DNA of 14,983 nt from Bacillota bacterium (GTDB lineage Bacteria; Bacillota; Clostridia; Lachnospirales; Lachnospiraceae), in assembly GCA_023392995.1 (NCBI GenBank), contig JAEWMZ010000003.1:1-14983 (forward strand). The letters run 5' to 3'. Both the position numbers and the translations under genes were made by a program. Positions within the stretch are counted from its first letter, which is position 1. The number at the start of each line of letters is the position of its first letter. This document shows positions 6,999 to 12,731 of the stretch, piece by piece. The notes under the pieces are model-generated. The model was not told where the DNA came from, did not search any database, and worked only from the letters and a program-made list of their open reading frames with translations.

Positions 6999-8455
6999 TA
7001 TTCCTCCACCTCACTTGCCTTCATAATTGCTTCCATTACAGCTCTTGCTTTATTTTCGGATTCTTCATATTCTTTTTCCGGAATACTGTCCGCGACAATC
7101 CCGCCACCAGCTTGAACATACACCCTATTATTCTTTTTCACTGCCATACGGATTGCAATACAGGTATCCATATTTCCAGTGAAATCAATGTAGCCAATGG
7201 CTCCGCCGTAGATGCCCCTCGGTATCTGCTCCAGCTCTTCGATGATCTCACAGGCTCTTATTTTCGGTGCTCCGGACAAGGTGCCTGCGGGAAGGATTGC
7301 TTCAATGGCATCCAGTGCATCCTGGTCGGAACGTACTCTGCTGACTACCTCTGAGGTAATATGCATAATCCTGGAATAGCGTTGAATTTTCATATAATCC
7401 GTTACCTTTACACTTCCATACTCGGAGATCTTTCCCAGATCATTTCTTCCCAAATCGACCAGCATATTATGTTCGGATAGCTCCTTCTCATCTGCAAGTA
7501 ATTCCTTCTCCAACGCTATATCCTCTTCCGAATCCTTACCTCTTGGTCTTGAGCCTGCAATCGGAAAGGTTGAGAGGTTGCTATCCTTTAATCTGACTAA
7601 GGTTTCCGGAGAGGTACTGATCAGCTGCACATCCTTATTCTGCATGAATACCATATAGGGTGATGGATTTGTTGTTCGAAGCACCCGGTAAGCGTTGAGC
7701 AGGCTATCCTTATACTCTGTGGTAAATCTCCTCGAGATTACTGCCTGAAAGATATCACCGTTCACGATATACTCCTTGGTTTTCTCCACCATTTTGCAAT
7801 ATTCCTCCTTAGTGACATTGCAGGTAAAGGAGGGTTTGCTGGTGCTGTATTGCCTTTGTACCGTTACTGTCTCTGTGATAAATCGGGATAATGCTTCAAT
7901 ATCGGATACCGCTTTTCCGTAATTCTCTAATATCTTATCGGTCTTCATATTAACAACGATACATATCTTCTGCTTTAAGTGATCATAGGCGATTACCTTA
8001 TCGAATAGCATCAGATCATAATCATTGAATTCACTGCTCTGAAGCTTTAATACCGGCTCTGCATATCCAATCATCTCATAGGAGAAATATCCGACCAGCC
8101 CTCCGGTGAAGGGAGGCAGTCCCTCAATCTTTGGTGACTTATAATCCTCCAGCAGTTCTTTAAGAACATCAAAGGGCTCATCACTTTTTATTACCTTTGT
8201 ATCCTCCGCTTCAATGATGACTTCCTTATTCTTGCAGGTTACATGAACAATTGGATTAAATCCCAGAAAGGAATATCTTCCCCATTTTTCTCCGCCTTCC
8301 ACGCTTTCCAGCAGGTAATAGCGCTGGCTGATCTGTGAAATTTTTCGCAACAAGGTAATTGGTGTTATGATATCCGCATAGATTTCCTTGCAGATTGGAA
8401 TAATACTATAATCCTTTGCTAATGACTCAATCTCATTACAGCTTGGTGTAATCAT
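6998..8455 (-). CDS. trpE: Anthranilate synthase component I
   Basis: TrpE converts chorismate to anthranilate, the committed and feedback-inhibited step, using ammonia from TrpG. The N-terminal half holds the LLES motif (residues 48-51 from my start) that contributes to tryptophan binding for feedback inhibition. The chorismate-binding domain shows GDIFQAVISRRF, NPSPYM, STSPETLV, PIAGSRPRG, HNMLVDLGRNDLG, GAPKIRACEIIEELE and YVQAGGGIVADSIPEKEYEE. An ATG at 8476 would add 7 residues (MKKEVIP). However, AAAGAGGTG lies within that extension, 6 bases before the ATG at 8455, while the upstream ATG has only a distant AAAGGA. I therefore chose 8455, giving 485 residues. It is the first gene after the T-box leader. 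Confidence 0.96.
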   Translation of the reverse strand: MITPSCNEIESLAKDYSIIPICKEIYADIITPITLLRKISQISQRYYLLESVEGGEKWGRYSFLGFNPIVHVTCKNKEVIIEAEDTKVIKSDEPFDVLKELLEDYKSPKIEGLPPFTGGLVGYFSYEMIGYAEPVLKLQSSEFNDYDLMLFDKVIAYDHLKQKICIVVNMKTDKILENYGKAVSDIEALSRFITETVTVQRQYSTSKPSFTCNVTKEEYCKMVEKTKEYIVNGDIFQAVISRRFTTEYKDSLLNAYRVLRTTNPSPYMVFMQNKDVQLISTSPETLVRLKDSNLSTFPIAGSRPRGKDSEEDIALEKELLADEKELSEHNMLVDLGRNDLGKISEYGSVKVTDYMKIQRYSRIMHITSEVVSRVRSDQDALDAIEAILPAGTLSGAPKIRACEIIEELEQIPRGIYGGAIGYIDFTGNMDTCIAIRMAVKKNNRVYVQAGGGIVADSIPEKEYEESENKARAVMEAIMKASEVEE

Positions 8456-8556
8456 AGGAATCACCTCTTTTTTCATTGATGGATGAAAAATTCCTTTCTA
8501 ATTTAATTTTATAGATAATTTAATGGGCAGCCTAATCCTGGGAGTAATTCAGGTAA

Positions 8557-8601
8557 TAAAAAAAGACTCTCATCCCTGTAATTTACAGGGACAAAAGCCT
8601 T
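8557..8601 (-). terminator. Intrinsic terminator of the trp T-box leader
   Basis: In the transcript, AAGGCTTTTGTCCCTGT pairs with ACAGGGATGAGAGTCTT (17 pairs including G-U) around the loop AAATT, followed directly by a U-run. It is the terminator arm of the riboswitch. It should form when charged tRNA-Trp is plentiful and cut transcription before trpE. It starts just downstream of the T-box sequence, as expected for mutually exclusive folding with the antiterminator. Confidence 0.93.
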
Positions 8602-8851
8602 AACTTCTGCGGTACCACCCGGTTTGATGTTGAACATCCACTTAATCTTGCATACCATCATATGCACCCAATTGATAACGGGCAGGGTTCCCGTAAGTGC
8701 CTATTTTCCTTTGATCAATCATAAACAAAGAATTTCAGACTTCCCTCGCAAGTCCATTCAGAATAATCGTTATAACCGCATTCCCACCACCAGCGGCTCT
8801 CTGTATATAAACAACGAAACTTACTTCTCTTGCTCAACGGTTTTTTATATT
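8557..8851 (-). promoter_or_regulatory. T-box riboswitch leader for tryptophan, specifier codon UGG
   Basis: Leader of about 295 nucleotides between the trp promoter and trpE. The conserved T-box core reads CCGGGTGGTACCGCAGAAG in RNA sense (about 8604-8622), where the UGGN bulge pairs with the free tRNA 3' end. Upstream, the stem I landmarks are AGAGAG, the GCTGGTGGTGGGAATGCGG apical/AG-bulge region, and then the specifier loop ...TGAATGGAC... The specifier is UGG (Trp) at 8754-8756. Intermediate hairpins are visible: CTTTG...CAAAG, ACGGG...CCCGT and GCATA...TATGC. Uncharged tRNA-Trp should stabilise the antiterminator and switch on all seven genes. Only one T-box unit is present. Some clostridial trp operons carry tandem ones. 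No leader peptide or TRAP-type triplet array is seen. Confidence 0.95.
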
Positions 8852-8857
8852 AAACGC

Positions 8858-8887
8858 ATTATAACAGTGGATAAAGTTCTTTGTCAA
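8858..8887 (-). promoter_or_regulatory. Sigma-A type promoter of the trp operon
   Basis: On the minus strand, TTGACA (8887-8882) and TATAAT (8863-8858) are separated by 18 bases. Both hexamers match the consensus exactly. Transcription is expected to begin near 8851, right where the T-box stem I begins. Such a strong promoter fits an operon controlled by premature termination rather than by initiation. Confidence 0.9.
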
Positions 8888-9132
8888 GATAATTCTTGAA
8901 TTATTATTAATTTTTATATACAATTAATTTGTCAGGCTAATACGTTAATCCATTGTTGTTTTTAAACTAGAATTATGTTCCATCATAAGTTTTTAAACAT
9001 TTTTATGATTTTTCTTTCGAATTGCTTGCATACACCCCTTTTAATTTTATTTTATTAAGTTTGCATAGCCAAATACTTAATATTCCATATATATACAATC
9101 CTTTTCTTTCTCTAAAATGATTCTATTAATGG
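8888..9132. other. AT-rich spacer between divergent trp and mpsC-like transcription units
   Basis: This stretch is very AT-rich and separates two divergent promoters. I see no open reading frame with a ribosome site. An AT-only 7-base inverted repeat (ATCATAA at 8982, TTATGAT at 9003) followed by T-rich sequence could be a weak terminator, but no gene leads into it. Nothing else is supported. Confidence 0.6.
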
Positions 9133-9161
9133 TTGACACAAGAGTTCAAATAAGTTATATT
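9133..9161 (+). promoter_or_regulatory. Predicted sigma-A promoter for the MpsC/DUF2294 gene
   Basis: TTGACA at 9133-9138 and TATATT at 9156-9161 are separated by 17 bases, about 45 bases ahead of the ATG at 9206. The -35 is a perfect match and the -10 has one mismatch. No operator-like palindrome is obvious around it. Confidence 0.75.
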
Positions 9162-9205
9162 TATAACAATTGAAAATATCCTCAGACATATGGAGATAAA
9201 ATCAA

Positions 9206-9571
9206 ATGACCAAAGGTCAGTTAGAAGCAAAGATCAGTGAAGCTGTAAGTAAGTTTGAATTAGAATATATGGGACGCGGTCCTAAACTAATCCGTTCCTA
9301 TATTATTAATGATATGATTTTGATTCGTTTATCCGGCGTTTTAAGTCCCTCTGAACAGAAGTTAACGGATAATCCTCAGGGAATAGAGTTATTTAAGAAG
9401 GTACGCTCTTCTTTATTTGAGCTAGGGAGAGGATATTTGGAAACATTAATTACCGAAATTATTGATGTAGCCATCGTCAGCACCCATTCCGACATAAGCA
9501 CGAAAACCGGTGAGAAGATAATTGTTGTTACTGCTGATCGCAATATAGAAGAGATGATTACAACCAAATAA
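9206..9571 (+). CDS. DUF2294 / MpsC-domain small protein
   Basis: A 121-residue soluble protein that resembles the DUF2294 family, named in Pfam after MpsC of a proposed sodium-translocating membrane-potential-generating system. The diagnostic parts are ISEAVSKFELEYMGRGPKLIRSYIINDMILIRLSGVLSPSEQKL in the first half (cited here as its landmarks YMGRGPK, SYI.NDMI and GVL.P.EQ) and VSTHSDISTKTGEKIIVVTADRNIE in the second. No membrane segment or signal peptide is present. The start has GGAG 10 bases upstream and its own promoter. The usual partners of a transport system are absent nearby. The gene stands alone between the trp promoter and purE and is closed by a terminator. The family assignment is fairly firm; the cellular role is not established. 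Confidence 0.8.
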   Translation: MTKGQLEAKISEAVSKFELEYMGRGPKLIRSYIINDMILIRLSGVLSPSEQKLTDNPQGIELFKKVRSSLFELGRGYLETLITEIIDVAIVSTHSDISTKTGEKIIVVTADRNIEEMITTK

Positions 9572-9659
9572 TTCTGGATGACACCACAAATTAAGTTGCT
9601 ACTCAGAATTCACCCTCTGGTAGCCAAACTTCAATGAGGTTTGTTTTAAGTTGTAAGTA

Positions 9660-9703
9660 AGCCGATATCTTGGAGGGATCTAAAGGTATCGGCTATTTTA
9701 TTA
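9660..9703 (+). terminator. Probable intrinsic terminator after the MpsC-like gene
   Basis: AGCCGATA (9660-9667) and TATCGGCT (9687-9694) form an 8-base perfect stem with a 19-base loop. It is followed by ATTTTATTA, a broken U-tract. It closes the monocistronic DUF2294 unit. The large loop and imperfect U-run make it a moderate prediction. Confidence 0.65.
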
Positions 9704-9877
9704 TAACACTACATGCAGGGAATTGCGAAACTCATTAGCTGAAGCTATTGTATACGCAGCAGATACTGTTTCGTAGCGGAAGCTAAGCCCGAAGGAAGCG
9801 TTGGAGCGAAGGAACAGTATCTGTTGAGCATACAATTACAACAACAATATTGTTTCGCAATTGCCTATAACACTACA
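9702..9877. mobile_element. MITE-like palindromic element with 12-base flanking direct repeats
   Basis: The 12-base sequence TATAACACTACA occurs exactly at 9702-9713 and 9866-9877. Between them are nested inverted repeats: GGGAATTGCGAAAC (9718-9731) with GTTTCGCAATTGCC (9852-9865), one mismatch; ATTGTATAC (9747-9755) with GCATACAAT (9828-9836), one mismatch; and CAGATACTGTT (9760-9770) with AACAGTATCTG (9813-9823), perfect. A purine-rich core carries several GAAG/GGAGCG motifs. There is no coding capacity. The layout, terminal inverted repeats plus possible target duplication, resembles a non-autonomous miniature transposable element. Four bases (TGCA) between the left direct repeat and the left arm are unexplained. 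A structured RNA or palindromic intergenic repeat is the alternative. Confidence 0.6.
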
Positions 9878-9897
9878 CGAGTAAGGAGAATGAATTT

Positions 9898-10395
9898 ATG
9901 TCAAAAAAAGTTGCAATTCTTATGGGAAGTGACAGTGATCTTCCTATCGTGAAGGGAGCCATACATACGTTACAGAGTTTTGGTATCCCCGTTGAAGTTC
10001 ATGTCATGAGCGCTCACCGTACTCCGCAGCTTGCTTGCGATTTTTCTGCTGGTGCTAGAGCAAATGGCTTTGGTGTAATTATTTGTGCTGCTGGCAAGGC
10101 TGCTCATCTCGCAGGAATTATTGCAGCGCACACTACACTTCCTGTCATTGGAATTCCGATTAAGTCATCAACACTTGATGGTTTGGATGCCCTGCTTGCT
10201 ACTGTCCAGATGCCAAAGGGTATTCCCGTAGCTACTGTGGCAATTGATGGTGCAGATAACGCAGCTATATTAGCCGTTCAAATGCTGGCGATCACTGATG
10301 ATGAGCTTAGTACAAAGCTCTCTGATATGAAAAAAGCAATGGTGGATGAGGTTGTAGCCAAAGACGAAAAATTGCAGGCGGAACTTAACAAATAG
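9898..10395 (+). CDS. purE: 5-(carboxyamino)imidazole ribonucleotide mutase
   Basis: PurE moves the carboxyl group of N5-CAIR to give CAIR in purine synthesis. It is cytoplasmic and usually octameric. The 165-residue length is standard for class I PurE. Motifs are GSDSDLPIVKGA (10-21), the VMSAHRTP substrate loop with the catalytic His, IICAAGKAAHLAG, TLPVIGIPIKSSTLDGLDALLATVQMPKG and PVATVAIDGADNAAILA. The AAGKAAHLAG loop differs from the common AAGGAAHLPG form: Lys replaces Gly and Ala replaces Pro. AAGGAG sits 9 bases before the ATG. It is isolated from other pur genes in this window. The partner PurK is not nearby, so either it lies elsewhere or the enzyme works as a class II AIR carboxylase. 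I favour class I from the other motifs. Confidence 0.95.
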   Translation: MSKKVAILMGSDSDLPIVKGAIHTLQSFGIPVEVHVMSAHRTPQLACDFSAGARANGFGVIICAAGKAAHLAGIIAAHTTLPVIGIPIKSSTLDGLDALLATVQMPKGIPVATVAIDGADNAAILAVQMLAITDDELSTKLSDMKKAMVDEVVAKDEKLQAELNK

Positions 10396-10428
10396 TGTGG
10401 AATACAGAACACTTCATATCCTGCATCT

Positions 10429-10540
10429 AACGACCCACCGGTCGAATGACAATTCGTTTGAGGCCTAAGAATCCTTCGTGTGAATTAGAACCATAATTCA
10501 CATCCCATGCCCAATGGTCTTTCACCCATTGGAACCTTAG
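10429..10540 (+). other. Hairpin-rich intergenic region between purE and DUF4914
   Basis: Four hairpins lie within about 110 bases of the 185-base spacer: CGACC/GGTCG (10431-10444); CGAAT/ATTCG (10443-10456), which shares two bases with the first and so competes with it; TGTGAATTA/TAATTCACA (10479-10502), a perfect 9-base stem with loop GAACCA; and CCAATGG/CCATTGG (10511-10532), a perfect 7-base stem. CTAAG (10465) and CTTAG (10536) could close the last two into a branched fold. None is followed by a U-run, so these are not terminators. No known riboswitch class is recognised. It may be a structured 5' leader of the next gene or a palindromic repeat. Confidence 0.55.
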
Positions 10541-10580
10541 TATATAAATACAAAATAAGTATAAAGAAATGGAGTAACGT

Positions 10581-12458
10581 ATGAAAGAATACTTGCAAAA
10601 AATGATTTTATCAGATGAAGTTAAGTCCATTCTGATGGGAAGTCCCAGTGTAATATTTCCAAAGACCAAATCAGAATTACTTGATCTTAGCTTTGGAGCA
10701 GCAAAGAATGACTTTTATGAAGTGGCCTATGATGTTCCCGGCACCGGATCTGTCGTAGAGGCTACCGTAACCCGTTGTAAAAATGGTGTGGCCGTTAATT
10801 ATTTGGAAGATTATATGCGTCGAAGAGATCCTGACAGCCTTGTGATCGGAGATACTTTAGACACAGATAAGCCACGCTTTACTGAAAAATACGGCAAGGA
10901 ATTTGAGCCTCTGCGCCGTAAAACCTTTGATTGGTTAACTGCCCAGGAATTAATTGTTCTTCCCTTTAAAGCAGGCGGCGACAAATATGGCTATGATGCT
11001 CTCTTAATTGCTCCTGCAAACGCTGGTTTCTTTGCCTGCGGACTTGCAGAACTTCAGGGTTTCTTAAATATTGATGAAATTTCTGATAATTTCGCTCCAA
11101 AAGCAATTGTATACCTTGCACCACCTTTCAGACATACTGACTTTAACGGTAAGCAGATTGTTGTTCATAATCGTCTTGAAGATGTACATGAGGTATTTTC
11201 CTATAATCTTTATCCAGGCCCAAGTGCTAAAAAGGGTATCTATGGTGTTCTCTTAAACATCGGCGAACGTGAAAACTGGTTAACCGCACATGCTTCCACT
11301 GTAAAGGTTATTACTCCTTACGACAATGAAATCGTAATTATGCACGAGGGTGCTTCCGGCGGCGGAAAAAGCGAGATGATTGAGCCAGCGCATAAGACTG
11401 CTGACGGTCGTCTTGTACTCGGTGAAAACTTAAAAACAGGTGAAAAATTCTTCATGGAGCTATCGGAATCCTGCGAGCTTCGTCCTGTAACAGATGATAT
11501 GGCACTCTGCCATCCTCTGATGCAAAACGATAGTAAAAAGCTGGTGGTTCAGGATGCCGAAAGCGGTTGGTTCCTGCGCCTTGACCACATTACCGGATAC
11601 GGTAACTCTCCTATGTATGAGAAGATCTTTACTCAGCCAACGGAACCTTTGGTATTCTTCAATATTCAGGCAACCCCTAATGCTACCTGTCTTGTATGGG
11701 AGCATACAATGGATTCCAATGGTAAGCCCTGCCCTAACCCAAGAGCAATTCTTCCCAGAAGAATGGTACCTGACATTGTGTCTGACCCGGTTGAGGTTGA
11801 TGTTCGAAGCTTCGGTGTAAGAACACCACCTTGCACCAAAGAAAGCCCATCCTACGGTATTCTTGGTTTACTTCATATCTTACCTCCTGCACTTGCATGG
11901 TTATGGAGATTGGTTGCTCCAAGAGGCTTTAATAATCCAAGTATTGTAGGCTCTCAGGGTATGGTAAGTGAAGGTGTTGGCTCTTATTGGCCTTTCGCTA
12001 CCGGTAAAATGGTAAAACAGGCAAATCTGTTGTTAGATCAGATTGTCAGCTCCTCCAGTACCCGCTATGTATTGATTCCTAATCAGCATATTGGTGCTTA
12101 TAAGGTAAGCTTTAATCCTCAGTGGGTTGCAAGAGAATATATTGCAAGACGCGGTGGCGCTAAATTTAATCAGGATCAGTTAAAAGAGGCTCGTTGCACG
12201 ATTTTAGGTTATGGACTTGAATCCTTAAAAGTAGATGGTCAGTATGTACGCAAGGCCTTCCTGCAACCAGAAAGACAACAGGAAGTCGGTGAAGATGGTT
12301 ATGATGCTGGTGCTGCTATCCTTCTTAAATTCTTTAAGGAAGAGGCCTCCAAATTCAACACTTCTGATCTCGATCCATTAGGTAAGCAGATTATTGAGTG
12401 TCTGCTTAGAGATGCACCTTTACAGGACTACATCGATTTAATTCCTATGAGATATTAG
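10581..12458 (+). CDS. DUF4914 family protein with an HPr-kinase/PEPCK-like P-loop
   Basis: A 625-residue soluble protein that resembles the DUF4914 family of clostridia and Bacteroidetes. Its biochemical role is not known to me. Recognisable family segments are AYDVPGTGSVVEATV (about 49-63), NYLEDYMRRRDPDSLVIGD (73-91), LPFKAGGDKYGYDALLIAPANAGFF (127-151) and LAPPFRHTDF. A Walker A-type sequence HEGASGGGKSEM lies at 255-266, with K263 and S264 as presumed phosphate-binding residues. GxSGxGKSE resembles HPr kinase, and PEPCK shares the related fold. The later blocks GSQGMVSEGVGSYWPFATGK (457-476, shown in part) and GEDGYDAGAAILLKFF are conserved-looking. GGAG lies 7 bases before the ATG. No membrane segment is clear. 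A kinase or carboxykinase-like nucleotide role is an inference. Confidence 0.82.
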   Translation: MKEYLQKMILSDEVKSILMGSPSVIFPKTKSELLDLSFGAAKNDFYEVAYDVPGTGSVVEATVTRCKNGVAVNYLEDYMRRRDPDSLVIGDTLDTDKPRFTEKYGKEFEPLRRKTFDWLTAQELIVLPFKAGGDKYGYDALLIAPANAGFFACGLAELQGFLNIDEISDNFAPKAIVYLAPPFRHTDFNGKQIVVHNRLEDVHEVFSYNLYPGPSAKKGIYGVLLNIGERENWLTAHASTVKVITPYDNEIVIMHEGASGGGKSEMIEPAHKTADGRLVLGENLKTGEKFFMELSESCELRPVTDDMALCHPLMQNDSKKLVVQDAESGWFLRLDHITGYGNSPMYEKIFTQPTEPLVFFNIQATPNATCLVWEHTMDSNGKPCPNPRAILPRRMVPDIVSDPVEVDVRSFGVRTPPCTKESPSYGILGLLHILPPALAWLWRLVAPRGFNNPSIVGSQGMVSEGVGSYWPFATGKMVKQANLLLDQIVSSSSTRYVLIPNQHIGAYKVSFNPQWVAREYIARRGGAKFNQDQLKEARCTILGYGLESLKVDGQYVRKAFLQPERQQEVGEDGYDAGAAILLKFFKEEASKFNTSDLDPLGKQIIECLLRDAPLQDYIDLIPMRY

Positions 12459-12465
12459 TTTTATA

Positions 12466-12503
12466 AAAAATGAGGGTGGAGATTTTTCTCCACCCTCATT
12501 TTT
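12466..12503 (+). terminator. Strong intrinsic terminator after the DUF4914 gene
   Basis: TGAGGGTGGAG (12471-12481) and CTCCACCCTCA (12488-12498) pair perfectly around ATTTTT. AAAAA precedes and TTTTT follows, giving 16 potential pairs. The A and T tracts make it able to work in both directions, so it may also stop transcription arriving from the minus-strand kinase gene. Confidence 0.95.
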
Positions 12504-12583
12504 AGGCTCTGTGCACAAATCGTTGGGGCGGGATACTCCACCCTCTTTTTTAGGCTCTGTGTACAAATCATTGAGGCGGGATT
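12488..12583. repeat. 48-base tandem duplication including the distal terminator arm
   Basis: Unit 1 (12488-12535) and unit 2 (12536-12583) are adjacent copies. Both begin CTCCACCCTC, run through TTTTTAGGCTCTGTG and ACAAATC, and end at GGCGGGAT. Only a few substitutions separate them. Unit 1 supplies the 3' arm of the terminator. Unit 2 could provide an alternative arm for the same upstream strand. Beyond unit 2, GCGGGATT (12576-12583) pairs with AATCCCGC (12589-12596) as a second hairpin. From 12597 to 12731 nothing more is recognised. Confidence 0.9.
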
Positions 12584-12731
12584 CTTTAAATCCCGCTCTA
12601 TTACTGTATCTGGAGCCATTGTAATGTCTAAGTCTATCCTTTATGATTTTCTTAGGTTTTAATATATTTTATTCTAGGCTTATCTTTCAGCTTGTACTTT
12701 GTTCCATTTCTGAGTGTTATTATTTCTATAC

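Noticed and set aside
8456..8476. Upstream ATG start of trpE (MKKEVIP extension)
   Set aside because: The best ribosome site, AAAGAGGTG, lies inside the extension and is placed correctly for the ATG at 8455.
8624..8899. Plus-strand open frame of 91 residues
   Set aside because: It lies antisense to the trp T-box leader and promoter, has no ribosome site, and its composition follows the RNA structure on the other strand.
8982..9009. Hairpin with following T-run as a terminator on the plus strand
   Set aside because: The stem is only 7 A/T pairs with a 14-base loop, and no plus-strand gene precedes it. In such AT-rich sequence this is likely chance.
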